Positions 50,605 through 60,406 are shown, numbered from the stretch's first letter. The stretch is 64,000 nt of DNA from Deltaproteobacteria bacterium (GCA_027028245.1 JALVJO010000038.1:48496-112495); one strand, 5' to 3'. Made by a program: numbers and translations. The notes: generated by a model not told the origin, from the sequence alone.

Positions 50605-50705
50605 GCGTTCAGAGGGTACCACATCTGCTGTGTTGGCGGGCGCTTGAAGTACAGGGAGTACGACTACACACCCGCCGCCTTGCATCTGCGGCACCTTCTG
50701 AACGC
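50605..50705. repeat. Hairpin-type dispersed repeat, copy 3
   Basis: Outer inverted arms gcgttcag / ctgaacgc within longer imperfect arms; core cgcttgaagtacagggagtacg is the reverse complement of the shared core. Confidence 0.65.
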
Positions 50706-50761
50706 TTATAGAATGGGGAGGGTATGCAACAAAACTCGACATAACCCTGTGATCAGTTACA

Positions 50762-51361
50762 TCAGGCGGCAAGGGCTGGCTTCACATAGGGCTGGACCCT
50801 GTAAGGTGCACCGGAGGGAAGGATGCCCCTGATCTTTTCAATATCCTCGTGGTCCAAGAGGCCGGGCACAAAGGTTGTCCTGAAAAGACACCTGATGCCG
50901 CAGTCCAGTATTAGCTTCACGGATTGTTCAAGGACGCCGGTATCTACGGGCCTTCCAGCCAGGACATGATATTTTTCCCAGGGCGCCTTTACATCCATTG
51001 CCACAAAATCCAGGAGATCTTTCTCTAAGAGCCTCTTTAGAACCTTGGGCCTGCTGCCGTTTGTATCCAGTTTGACCTTGAGGCCAAGGGCCTTGACCTG
51101 TTCCAGGAAATCGTCAAGATCTTGCTGAAGCGTGGGTTCTCCCCCGCTTACCACAAGGGCAGTGACCTTGCCCTTTCTTCGGGACAAAAAGCTTAGGATC
51201 TTCTCTGTCCCTGCTTCAGCAGCCTCAGGAGATGAACGGGGAATCAAAGGTCTGTTATGGCAAAAGGGGCAGGAGAAATTGCAGCCTTGTACAAAACAGG
51301 TAGCTGCAATCTCCCCTGGAAAATCCGACAGGGTAAAGGGAACAAGCCCTCCTATCTGCAT
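50762..51361 (-). CDS. nrdG: Anaerobic ribonucleotide reductase activating protein (radical SAM)
   Basis: GLVPFTLSDFPGEIAATCFVQGCNFSCPFCHNRPL; adjacent to nrdD. Confidence 0.9.
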   Translation of the reverse strand: MQIGGLVPFTLSDFPGEIAATCFVQGCNFSCPFCHNRPLIPRSSPEAAEAGTEKILSFLSRRKGKVTALVVSGGEPTLQQDLDDFLEQVKALGLKVKLDTNGSRPKVLKRLLEKDLLDFVAMDVKAPWEKYHVLAGRPVDTGVLEQSVKLILDCGIRCLFRTTFVPGLLDHEDIEKIRGILPSGAPYRVQPYVKPALAA

Positions 51362-51368
51362 GAATGAC

Positions 51369-53501
51369 TCAAGCCCCCTTGACCCTGAATCTCTTCCTGA
51401 TGGTAAACTCTGCCCGCTTTCCGTCGTTCCACTGGTTCACAGGGCGAAGATAACCCACCACCCTTGAATACACCTCGGTATTCTGCCCGCAGTCCGGGCA
51501 GATCTCCTTTTCTCCGCTGAGATAGCCGTGCTCCGGACAGATGGAAAAGGAAGGAGTTATGGTGAAATAAGGAAGAGAATAATTATGGCAGACCATTTTC
51601 ACAAAATTTCTCACGCTTTCAGGGTCAGGGGCTGCCTCTCCGAGAAACACATGAAGGACAGTACCGCCTGTATAGCGGGACTGGAGCGGCTCCTGCAGTT
51701 CCAGTACCTGTATGATATCGTCTGAGAAGTTCACAGGAAGCTGGGTTGAATTGGTATAGAAAGGGGTTCCGGTTGCTTCCATGTTGCCGACCCTTATGGC
51801 CGGAAACCTCTTCTGGTCAATCCTTGCAAGTCGGTAGGCGGTCCCTTCTCCAGGAGTGGCCTCCAGGTTGTAGAGGTTTCCCGTCTCTTCCTGAAAGACC
51901 ACCAGGCGGTCCCTGATGAAGTCCAGCACCTTCTGTGTGAATTCCACTGCCTCGGGGTCAGAAAGATCCTTGCCAAGGAAGTTCAGGCAGCCCTCGTTCA
52001 TGCCGATGAGGCCTATGGTTGAAAAGTGGTTGCTCCAGTATCTGTCAAAACGCCTCTTCACGTTTCTGAGATAGAATTTCGTATAGGGATAAAGACCCTG
52101 CTCGGCAAACTGTTCCAGCACCTTTCTCTTGCTCTCCAGGCTGGTTCGTGCAATCTCCATGAGCCTTTCCACCTGGTCCAGGAAATCGTCCTCGGTCCCG
52201 GCCCTGTAGCCTACAGCTGCCATGTTGAGGGTAACGACACCGATGGAACCGGTCAGGGGATTGGCTCCGAACAGGCCTCCGCCCCTTCTTTCAAGGGTCC
52301 TGACGTCCAGGCGCAGGCGGCAGCACATGGAACGGGCGTCATCGGGAGACATGTCGGAATTGACGAAGTTGGCAAAATAGGGAATGCCGTATTTTGCAGT
52401 GACCTCCCATAGTCGTTCTATGCCCGGGTTGTCCCAGTTGAAGTCCTCGGTGATATTATAAGTGGGTATTGGAAATGTAAAAACCCTGCCTCTGGCATCT
52501 CCCTCGGCCATGACTTCCAGGAATGCCTGGTTGAAGATATTCATCTCTTCCTGAAATTCAGAATAGGTCTCGGGCCTATACTCACCGCCTATTACAACGT
52601 GCTGGTCCTTCAGGGTCTCAGGCGGTTCAAGGTCCATTGTGAGGTTGGTGAAAGGTGTCTGGAAACCAACCCTTGTGGGCACGTTTATATTGAATACAAA
52701 TTCCTGGAGGGCCTGTTTCACCTCGCGGTAGGACAGATTGTCATAGCGTACAAAGGGGGCAAGCAGGGTGTCAAAATTGGCAAAGGCCTGGGCCCCGGCT
52801 GCCTCTCCCTGAAGTGTATAAAAAAAGTTGACAATCTGCCCAAGGGCACTTCTGAAATGTTTGGCAGGACTACTTTCCGCCTTGCCCGGCGCTCCGCGGA
52901 AGCCCGACAGCAAAAGATCCTGGAGATCCCAGCCCACGCAGTAGACAGAAAGCAGGCCCAGATCGTGAATGTGAAGATCCCCCGAGAGGTGAGCTTCCCG
53001 AACTTCCGGGGTATAGATCTTGTTCAGCCAGTAGGTCTTTGTGATCTCGCTTGATACATAGTTGTTAAGGCCCTGGAGGGAATAGGCCATGTTGCTGTTT
53101 TCCTTGACCTTCCAGTCCAGGCGTTCCAGGTATTTTTCTATCAGATCCATGTCTGCCTTCTGGATCATCTCCCTGATCCTGGCATGCTGGTCCCGGTAGA
53201 GAATATAGGCCTTTGCGGTACGCTTGAACGGAGATGCCAGAAGTACTTCCTCTACAAGATCCTGTATCTCCTCAACGCTTGGCAGGGATTGCTCAAATAC
53301 ATTCTGGGCCAGGGTCATGACCCGTATGGTAAGGCGGCGGGCTTCAACTTCACCAAATTCCCCCGTAGCCCTGCCGGCCTTCAAGATGGCACCTGTAATC
53401 TTCGAGCTTGCAAAGGGTACAACCCGGCCGTCTCTTTTTATTATCCTGTCAAAAATGACCGGAGAGCTTTCAACACCTGTCATCCCCTGTCTGATATTCA
53501 T
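51369..53501 (-). CDS. nrdD: Anaerobic ribonucleoside-triphosphate reductase
   Basis: ATP-cone N-terminus; TPFTNLTMDL; C-terminal CPEHGYLSGEKEICPDCGQNTEVYSRVVGYLRPVNQWNDGKRAEF; start reassigned to ATG 53501 because of the strong RBS gttcaggaggggttgATG. Confidence 0.95.
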   Translation of the reverse strand: MNIRQGMTGVESSPVIFDRIIKRDGRVVPFASSKITGAILKAGRATGEFGEVEARRLTIRVMTLAQNVFEQSLPSVEEIQDLVEEVLLASPFKRTAKAYILYRDQHARIREMIQKADMDLIEKYLERLDWKVKENSNMAYSLQGLNNYVSSEITKTYWLNKIYTPEVREAHLSGDLHIHDLGLLSVYCVGWDLQDLLLSGFRGAPGKAESSPAKHFRSALGQIVNFFYTLQGEAAGAQAFANFDTLLAPFVRYDNLSYREVKQALQEFVFNINVPTRVGFQTPFTNLTMDLEPPETLKDQHVVIGGEYRPETYSEFQEEMNIFNQAFLEVMAEGDARGRVFTFPIPTYNITEDFNWDNPGIERLWEVTAKYGIPYFANFVNSDMSPDDARSMCCRLRLDVRTLERRGGGLFGANPLTGSIGVVTLNMAAVGYRAGTEDDFLDQVERLMEIARTSLESKRKVLEQFAEQGLYPYTKFYLRNVKRRFDRYWSNHFSTIGLIGMNEGCLNFLGKDLSDPEAVEFTQKVLDFIRDRLVVFQEETGNLYNLEATPGEGTAYRLARIDQKRFPAIRVGNMEATGTPFYTNSTQLPVNFSDDIIQVLELQEPLQSRYTGGTVLHVFLGEAAPDPESVRNFVKMVCHNYSLPYFTITPSFSICPEHGYLSGEKEICPDCGQNTEVYSRVVGYLRPVNQWNDGKRAEFTIRKRFRVKGA

Positions 53502-53592
53502 CAACCCCTCCTGAACTCTTCCATTTTTTGAATACATCTTAAAATCGTTGATTTTCGACGCCCACATCATGTTGGATATCCTTTGATGGTGC

Positions 53593-53610
53593 ACCACTAT
53601 ATATCGTGGA
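53593..53610 (-). promoter_or_regulatory. Candidate NrdR box upstream of nrdD
   Basis: accactatatatcgtgga resembles the palindromic NrdR box (acactatatatagtgt-like). Confidence 0.5.
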
Positions 53611-53749
53611 ATAAACCCTTCGTCAAGGGGGCAAGATATTTCAGGGCAAATGATCAAAAAAGAGATTTGGGGGCTTGATAAAAACAGACAAAAATCGCCC
53701 CTTCTAGACCACAAACAGGAGCGTTTTCATAAGATTGGCAGATAAGGCC

Positions 53750-53973
53750 GGGAGCATTCCCAGTTTGTCCCTGGACGAAGAAGGGCAAGGATCGGTGCAT
53801 TTCTTTCAAGGTTCACCAAGCCGCTGTGCAAGTTTCAAATTCTTCTCGAATACAGACATCGCCAATCACAACGGCTTGACTGCGGCTCAAGTTGGCTTCC
53901 TTGTGGTGAAACCTTTCAAGAAATACCCCTTCGTTGCCAGTAGCACAAATGGGGACAAACCTGGAATGCTCCC
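53750..53973 (+). mobile_element. MITE-like non-autonomous element, copy B
   Basis: Terminal inverted repeats gggagcattcccagtttgtccc / ggggacaaacctggaatgctccc; closely matches the reverse complement of 28801-29025. Confidence 0.65.
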
Positions 53974-53990
53974 CATAGGCCAAAGGGAGG

Positions 53991-55928
53991 TCAGGAATTC
54001 CTGGCAGCTTCCTCAAGGGCATCTTCATCCACCTGGTATCTTTTCATGAAAGAATGCAGTTCTCCTGCAGAGGCCACGATTGTCTGGTGGGCGTTTATGA
54101 TTTCAGCTGCAACGTTGGACAGCAGTTTCGCATGGTCATACAGCTGGGCCGCACGCGACTGGAGATCTGCCATGATTTGTTCGGCAGTTTCCATGCTGCT
54201 GCTCATTTGGCCGAAGGTGGCATTCTGCTGTTCGGTTGCACCAGCCATATTCCCGGAAAGTTCATCTCCTCTTGCGATTATCCTGGCTATCTGCTCCACT
54301 GCCTCAACTGATGTAGAGGTATCCTTCTGGATATCTTCGATCATGGCCGTTATTTCATCAGTGGCCTTGCCGGTCTGCTTTGCCAGGTCCTTTACCTCGT
54401 TGGCCACAACAGCAAAGCCCTTTCCGGCCTCTCCTGCGCGGGCAGCCTCGATTGTGGCGTTAAGTGCCAGCAGGTTGGTCTGCTCCGAGATGCCCTTGAT
54501 CACCATGATGATATGGCTGATCTTTTCAGAACTCCTGGCCAGGCCGTGGATCACATCCAGGGTGGAGGAGGCCTTTTCATGGGCCTGGTTGGCAATATCT
54601 GCAGTTTCAACAATGTTCTGTGCAATTTCAGTTGAGGCAGATTCCATCATCCTGGCAGCCTCTCCTATGGAAGAAAGGGCATCATGGGCCTTTTTGGCAC
54701 TTTCAGAGACCTCCTGAGCATAAAGATTCAGGGTTTCTGACCCGCCCTTGAGGGAATCGCCGGCCTTTGCCAGATGCCCTGCCTCCTGGGCAAGCTTCCT
54801 GGCGTCGGCCTGGACCAGGCGGCAAAGGGTGCCGGTACTGTGCATAACCGCGTTTGCCATGCGGTGCAGGCGCCCGATCTCGTCCATGGATGAATATCTT
54901 GAAGCCGATGTGAACTCTCCCTTGGATACCTGCTTCATGAAGTCCAGGAGACCCTTAATAGGTCTTGTCATAAAACCTGTAAGAAGGGTGATGACCAGGC
55001 CAAAAAAAAGGGTCATAAGCAGAAAACCTCCCAGAAGCTTGTATATGACCGAATTGAGAGTCTGCCATCCCTGGGAGTCATCAAGGGCAAGGGCCATGAT
55101 ACCACCGTCCCTTCCGGAATAAAAATGCATTGGAAATAGAGAATAGGCCCTTACTCCTTCTACGGCAAAGACCCGGCCAGATGCAGCCTGGCTCAGGAGT
55201 TTGCCTTGGGGCAAATGGTCGAAGGCATCCCTGGAAGTTGCTCCCCCCATAACCAGGCCGCTTCGGCTGCTTCCTTTCCCGGCTGCCCATGTATTATCCC
55301 TGACGAACCAGGCCAGGTCCATGGTCTCTGAGTTTCCCTTCAACTTTCTGAATACGTTCATTACCGGGATATTGAATTCTATTATGCCTGAAAACATGCC
55401 GTTGTAGCTGACAGGGGAGAGGCTTCTCAGGAAAAGGCCGTCCGGACCGGGTTCAAGCCCGGCAAGTTTCTTTCTGTCTTTTATGGCATCCCTTAGCATG
55501 GGACGGTACACGGAGGCAGTAGCTCCCCTTTTCACAGCTGGATTTGTACTGAAAATGACCTTTCCAGCCGCATCGTAAAAGGTAAAAAAACCTGAAAGTG
55601 ACTTTGAGCCTGAAACAGTTTTAAGGAGAGGCTGAACAAATTTTTTCAGTATCTGGGCATCCTTCAAGGCAACGGCAAACTGGACATCGTTCATGCCGGT
55701 AAGGCTGTCTGCAAGAAGCTGTCCAGAGGATTCCGCATCAGAAAACTCAACAGGGATCCTGGCGTTCAGGACCTTTAGTTCCTGCACCAGCCTCTGGTTT
55801 TCTGCCTGGGACAGGGTGCGATCCAGGATCAGGGCCATTGCCGCGGCAAAAACCACCAGAAGGGCCAAGACCGGCAAGATGATCTTGGTTCGAAGTGATG
55901 CATCCCTTAACTTGAAAAATTGAATCAT
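53991..55928 (-). CDS. Methyl-accepting chemotaxis protein with periplasmic sensor domain
   Basis: TM-sensor-TM-HAMP; signaling hairpin [43 protein letters not shown]. Confidence 0.95.
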   Translation of the reverse strand: MIQFFKLRDASLRTKIILPVLALLVVFAAAMALILDRTLSQAENQRLVQELKVLNARIPVEFSDAESSGQLLADSLTGMNDVQFAVALKDAQILKKFVQPLLKTVSGSKSLSGFFTFYDAAGKVIFSTNPAVKRGATASVYRPMLRDAIKDRKKLAGLEPGPDGLFLRSLSPVSYNGMFSGIIEFNIPVMNVFRKLKGNSETMDLAWFVRDNTWAAGKGSSRSGLVMGGATSRDAFDHLPQGKLLSQAASGRVFAVEGVRAYSLFPMHFYSGRDGGIMALALDDSQGWQTLNSVIYKLLGGFLLMTLFFGLVITLLTGFMTRPIKGLLDFMKQVSKGEFTSASRYSSMDEIGRLHRMANAVMHSTGTLCRLVQADARKLAQEAGHLAKAGDSLKGGSETLNLYAQEVSESAKKAHDALSSIGEAARMMESASTEIAQNIVETADIANQAHEKASSTLDVIHGLARSSEKISHIIMVIKGISEQTNLLALNATIEAARAGEAGKGFAVVANEVKDLAKQTGKATDEITAMIEDIQKDTSTSVEAVEQIARIIARGDELSGNMAGATEQQNATFGQMSSSMETAEQIMADLQSRAAQLYDHAKLLSNVAAEIINAHQTIVASAGELHSFMKRYQVDEDALEEAARNS

Positions 55929-55981
55929 GTCTCAAGACTCCTGCGGAGATATGGGCACTGCTGCCCGGGCATGAAACAGGC

Positions 55982-56719
55982 CTAGTGGACTGGAAAGGAC
56001 ACGCTTATGGCACCCCTGAGGTCCCCTATCTTGTAACCCTCCTTTACGTGGCCTGATATGTCCTTCTGTCCCTTGGGGCCTCCATGGCATTTGAGGCAGG
56101 CCTTCTTGATGTAAATAGGCCTCATGTAACGGTAGAGGCCGTTCACGAACTCGCCATAACCTTTGCCCTTGGGATAATCAGGGGCCTCGAATTTTTCCAG
56201 GACCTTTTTTTCGAATGTGTCAGGCTGGTTGTATGCATTCCTGTACTTGAAGGTCGTCTGCTTGATGTTGATATCCGTTCTGGCCTTCAGGATCTGGCCA
56301 GTCTCCCTTCCGAACACGGCAGGTATGTACATTTTGAAGGCAGTTCCCTTCTTGTTGATTCTATCCTGGTTCATCTGAACGCTCATCCTGGCGGCGTCCA
56401 TCACCTGGTTCAATACACTTTGAACAGATGGTGGAAGCTCTGACACGTCTTTTCCAGTGATTTTTTTGAAATTCTCAAGCATGGCTGCCTGAACAAAATC
56501 CGGTGTAAAACCCTTGTTGCCCTTTGACGGATCGTTGATGAGATCCTGGTTCCTGGCCACCACGCCCCGTCCTGCCACAATCATGGCAGCAGTATACTCC
56601 CCGATCTGCTGGGCATCTGATTTCTGAAGCGGAGAAGCAAAAGGTGAAGGGCCTGGCATGGAAAAAAGGATGATTGATGCAAGAAAGCCTGAAAAAACTG
56701 TGGTGACGATCCTGGTCAT
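55982..56719 (-). CDS. DUF3365 (Tll0287-like) secreted heme-sensor-type protein
   Basis: Signal peptide; YRYMRPIYIKKACLKCHGGPKGQKDI (CxxCH); IGDLRGAISVSFPV; adjacent to MCP on the same strand. Confidence 0.75.
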   Translation of the reverse strand: MTRIVTTVFSGFLASIILFSMPGPSPFASPLQKSDAQQIGEYTAAMIVAGRGVVARNQDLINDPSKGNKGFTPDFVQAAMLENFKKITGKDVSELPPSVQSVLNQVMDAARMSVQMNQDRINKKGTAFKMYIPAVFGRETGQILKARTDINIKQTTFKYRNAYNQPDTFEKKVLEKFEAPDYPKGKGYGEFVNGLYRYMRPIYIKKACLKCHGGPKGQKDISGHVKEGYKIGDLRGAISVSFPVH

Positions 56720-56840
56720 ACTAACTCTCCCTGATATTTTTTTGCACTTTAAACCAAGCTGCATGGGGCCCTGATGGACTTTTCCGGCACCTGAAACCGG
56801 ATTCATCCTTTTAATCGTCCATGAGAAAAAAAATCTTTAA

Positions 56841-56875
56841 CCCAAATTGTGCACATTAAATGCCTTAAAAAATGA
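56841..56875. repeat. Diverged copy of the 35-bp dispersed repeat
   Basis: cccaaattgtgcacattaaatgccttaaaaaatga matches cccaaattatgcacttcaaatgccgaacaaaatga at 29 of 35 positions by hand count. Confidence 0.35.
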
Positions 56876-56907
56876 CTTTTCTTAATCCAATTTGATTTTG
56901 ACAAAGA

Positions 56908-58725
56908 TTGCTCCCCGCCCTAAAGTGCCTGTTGTCATGGCATATCCAATGCCCGGGAGCAGATTTGAATCACAACGGTTATTCTCTAACAAACAGGATC
57001 AAGAAACTCATACGGCCCTATGCCCCAAGGGTACTTGCCGCAGTCTTCTTCAGTCTCCTGGTCTCAGGGCTTAACGGCACCATTGCATGGCTTGTTAAGC
57101 CTGCCATGGATTATATCTTCGTTGAAAAACGCTACGAATATATTGCATTCCTGCCTTTAGGCCTGCTGCTTCTTTACATATTCCGGGGCGGGGCGAGCTT
57201 TATCCAATCCTATCTCATGAGAACTGCAGGCTTCAGGCTGGTCCGCGACCTCAGGAACAGCTTCTTTTCCAGAATGGTATATCTGCCGGTTACGGCTGTC
57301 AGCAGGCAGACCAGTGGCGACATGGTCTCAAGGCTGATGAACGATATCGGCATGCTGAGTGCAATCCTGTCTGACAGCTTCCGAAGCTTCCTGGTTCAAA
57401 TACCATCCATCATAGTGCTAATAGGCGTTGCCCTTTACAGGAAATGGGACCTTGCGGTCCTGAGTTTTCTGCTTCTGCCCTTTATCACCTATGGCACCAG
57501 GGTGCTGAGCAAGTATGTCAGAAAGAGGAGGAAGAAGGTTCAAAGATACCTTGCAAAACTCACCCACAGGATGAGCGAAACTGCCACAGGCATAAAGGTC
57601 ATCAAGATCTTCGGCATGGAGGATTACAAGATACAGCAGTTTCTCAGGGAAAATCAGAACGCCTACAGGCAGTTTTCCAGGGTTGTAAAACTCAAGGAGG
57701 GAACCAAGTTCCTCATAGACCTTTGTTCAGGACTGTCTGTGGCAATCATCCTGGGATACGGTGCCACCCTGGTGGTAAAGGGAGAGATGACCTCTGGAGA
57801 CTTCTTCTCAGTGCTTACTGCCATAGTCATGGCCTTTACCCCTCTAAAGAAACTTGGCGGGGCTTACAGCACGTTTCAGGAGTCCGTGGGGGTGCTTGAA
57901 CGCGTGGACAGGTTCCTGGAACTGGAACCGGAAAAAGGGGGCAGCATCAAGACTCCTCCCCTTGAACGGGAACTCCTATTTCAGAACTGCTCCTTTTCCT
58001 ATGACGGAAGGAACGAAATTCTGAGCCAAATAGATCTATCCATCCCAAGGGGGAGCGTGGTGGCTCTGGTTGGTCCAAGCGGAGCAGGGAAATCGACCCT
58101 TGTGGACCTGATCCCCAGGTTCATTTCCCCTACTTCGGGCCGCATCCTCTGGGACGATATCGACCTCCAGGACCTGGAGCTAAAGTCCCTCCGCAGACAG
58201 ATAGCAGTAGTAAGCCAGGATATCGTACTTTTTTCCGATACCATAAGAGAGAACATCTTGGCTGGAAAACCTGACTGCACAGACGATGAAATCATCAGGG
58301 CGGCCAGACTCGCCCATGCCCACGAGTTCATAATGGAACTTCCTGATGGCTATGATACAGTGCTTGACGAGAGGGGACTTAACCTTTCAGGGGGGCAGAG
58401 GCAGCGAATCGCATTTGCACGGGCAATACTTAAAGACGCCCCTGTTTTTATCCTGGACGAGGCCACAAGCTCCCTGGATACAGTCTCTGAGCAGGCAGTG
58501 CAGAGAGCGCTGAAAAACGTGGTGAAGGAAAGGACCACCATAATTGTTGCCCACAGGCTTTCCACCATTCAAAATGCAGACAAGATAGTAGTTATGGACC
58601 GCGGAAGGATACTGGCCTCTGGCACCCACGAAGAACTGATGAAAGATTCCAGCCTCTACCAGGACCTTTACAACACTACAGCAGCTTCACCGGATTCCGG
58701 CACCAGAATAGATGCAAGATATTGA
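56908..58725 (+). CDS. msbA: MsbA-like lipid A/ABC exporter (start uncertain)
   Basis: RTAGFRLVRDLRNSFFSRMVYLP; ALVGPSGAGKSTLVDLIPRF; LSGGQRQRIAFARAILKDAPVFILDEATSSLD. Confidence 0.9.
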   Translation: MLPALKCLLSWHIQCPGADLNHNGYSLTNRIKKLIRPYAPRVLAAVFFSLLVSGLNGTIAWLVKPAMDYIFVEKRYEYIAFLPLGLLLLYIFRGGASFIQSYLMRTAGFRLVRDLRNSFFSRMVYLPVTAVSRQTSGDMVSRLMNDIGMLSAILSDSFRSFLVQIPSIIVLIGVALYRKWDLAVLSFLLLPFITYGTRVLSKYVRKRRKKVQRYLAKLTHRMSETATGIKVIKIFGMEDYKIQQFLRENQNAYRQFSRVVKLKEGTKFLIDLCSGLSVAIILGYGATLVVKGEMTSGDFFSVLTAIVMAFTPLKKLGGAYSTFQESVGVLERVDRFLELEPEKGGSIKTPPLERELLFQNCSFSYDGRNEILSQIDLSIPRGSVVALVGPSGAGKSTLVDLIPRFISPTSGRILWDDIDLQDLELKSLRRQIAVVSQDIVLFSDTIRENILAGKPDCTDDEIIRAARLAHAHEFIMELPDGYDTVLDERGLNLSGGQRQRIAFARAILKDAPVFILDEATSSLDTVSEQAVQRALKNVVKERTTIIVAHRLSTIQNADKIVVMDRGRILASGTHEELMKDSSLYQDLYNTTAASPDSGTRIDARY

Positions 58726-59215
58726 AACAATCCTAGCAAGGGACTTTATCCTCCTGGCTCTCCTTGGAGCAAGCAATACCCTTCCCATTGTGGCCAGGCT
58801 CCTTCTTAAGGAACGCCTTGAGACGCCGGTGGACTTCAACAGGAATTTTCTGGACGGCAGACCGCTTTTCGGCCCGCACAAGACATGGAGGGGAATAGCA
58901 GCCAGCCTTTGGGGAACCGCCCTCCTGTCTTGGATGGTCCACATGGGTTTTGTCACTGGGTTGAAGCTTGCCCTCTTTTCCATGACTGGAGATCTTGTTT
59001 CCAGCTTCTTAAAAAGAAGAATGAATCTCAAGAGTGGTGCCCGGGCCACAGGGCTTGACCAGTCCATAGAGTCATTCCTGCCCCTTGCAGTGATGAAAGA
59101 TCAGCTTGGCATATCCTGGACTGAATGCCTTGGCATTACTATCTTGTTTACCATGCTGGAAATTATTCTTTCTCCAATCTTTTACCGCCTGGGTTTCAGA
59201 AGGCATCCCTATTGA
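58712..59215 (+). CDS. CDP-archaeol synthase (CarS/DUF46)-like membrane protein
   Basis: ANTLPIVARLLL, FGPHKTWRG, GDLVSSFLKRRMNLKSG. Confidence 0.65.
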   Translation: MQDIETILARDFILLALLGASNTLPIVARLLLKERLETPVDFNRNFLDGRPLFGPHKTWRGIAASLWGTALLSWMVHMGFVTGLKLALFSMTGDLVSSFLKRRMNLKSGARATGLDQSIESFLPLAVMKDQLGISWTECLGITILFTMLEIILSPIFYRLGFRRHPY

Positions 59216-59229
59216 ACAAGAATCCTGCC

Positions 59230-59925
59230 ATGGCCTGCCTGAAAGCCGACTTTCACATCCATACAGCCGAGGACCAAAAGGATCTGGTCCGCTACAGTGC
59301 CCTGGAACTTATAGACATGGCAAGGGAGAAGGGGTTTTCATGCCTGGCAATAACCAACCATGACATCTGTACATGGACCGAATATCTCAGGGACTATGCC
59401 AAAGAAAGGGGGATATGTCTCCTGCCGGGCATGGAGGCAACCATTGAGGGCCGCCATGTGCTGCTTATAAATTTCGATTTCAGGAATCTTCCTTCGATTT
59501 CGACATTTGAAGACCTCTACAGGATAAGGCGTCAAGATGCCCTCATAATCGCCCCCCATCCCTTTTATCCAAGCCTTGTGGCCCTTAGAAAAAAATTCAT
59601 AAAACACATCGGGCTCTTTGATGCTGCAGAATGGTCCCACTTCTTCTGCAAAAGGATAAACTTCAATATCAAGATGGAAAAGACCTCCAAAAGGGCAGGC
59701 CTTCCCATAATCGGAACCTCGGATGCCCATCAAAGAAAGCAGTTCGACACCACCTATACCTTAGTAGATGCCGAAACACCAGAGCCCGGGGCCGTGGTTC
59801 AGGCCGTCCGCCGCGGAAGGGTGGAGGTGGTTACAAGACCCCTTCCCCTTTTGAGACTTCTTGAAATCAACGTCAAGATGGCCCTCAGGAACAAGATTAT
59901 AAAAAGACTTGGATCTAAAAAATGA
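59230..59925 (+). CDS. PHP-domain phosphoesterase
   Basis: KADFHIHTAEDQ...CLAITNHDI...LLPGMEATIEGRHVLLI...IIGTSDAHQRKQ. Confidence 0.85.
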   Translation: MACLKADFHIHTAEDQKDLVRYSALELIDMAREKGFSCLAITNHDICTWTEYLRDYAKERGICLLPGMEATIEGRHVLLINFDFRNLPSISTFEDLYRIRRQDALIIAPHPFYPSLVALRKKFIKHIGLFDAAEWSHFFCKRINFNIKMEKTSKRAGLPIIGTSDAHQRKQFDTTYTLVDAETPEPGAVVQAVRRGRVEVVTRPLPLLRLLEINVKMALRNKIIKRLGSKK

Positions 59926-60124
59926 TCAGGCCTTAAGACATCAATAAACCGAAATTTCAATAAGATAGCCTAAAGACTTAAAGTATCTGTTTAGGTTTTT
60001 TCAGACGTAAACTCAGCTGTCATAAGTATAGTAACGGCAAGGTGAAGCAGAATGGTACGTCATCCCCCTTACAGCACCGTAAATACAAGCCTCGTTTACG
60101 GTACACAGTGTGTAAATCAAACAA

Positions 60125-60406
60125 TCAACGTTCCTCATGAAAGTATTTATCCTGCATCACATTATCCCAAATTATGCACTTCAAATGCCGAACAAAATGA
60201 TTTCTTTTGATATGATGCCACTGCTGTCGTAGATATGCGTCTTCTCCTCGTTCATCTTGAGTAAAAGTTCTTCTTCCGAATAGTGGCTGTTCCGCCTTCC
60301 AGGAACAGCACAAAACAACAATATCATCCGCATAAATTTCCTGGCTTCTGCTTGACTTCAGTCTCCGACACAGGCATAAAGTTATAAAATAAGGGTTATT
60401 ATTCAT
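60125..60406 (-). pseudogene. Degraded reverse transcriptase fragment (group II intron-like)
   Basis: EIYADDIVVLCCSWKAE in one frame, continuing after a frame change as YSEEELLLKMNEEKTHIYDSSG: the RT palm YADD followed by an (L..K)MNEEKTHI segment. Confidence 0.5.
60164..60198 (-). repeat. 35-bp exact dispersed repeat, copy 2
   Basis: atcccaaattatgcacttcaaatgccgaacaaaat, exact reverse complement of 2472-2506. Confidence 0.8.

Noticed and set aside
60103-60130. Terminator-like hairpin accgtaaa...tttacggt
   Set aside because: Short stem without a T tract; insufficient evidence for function.
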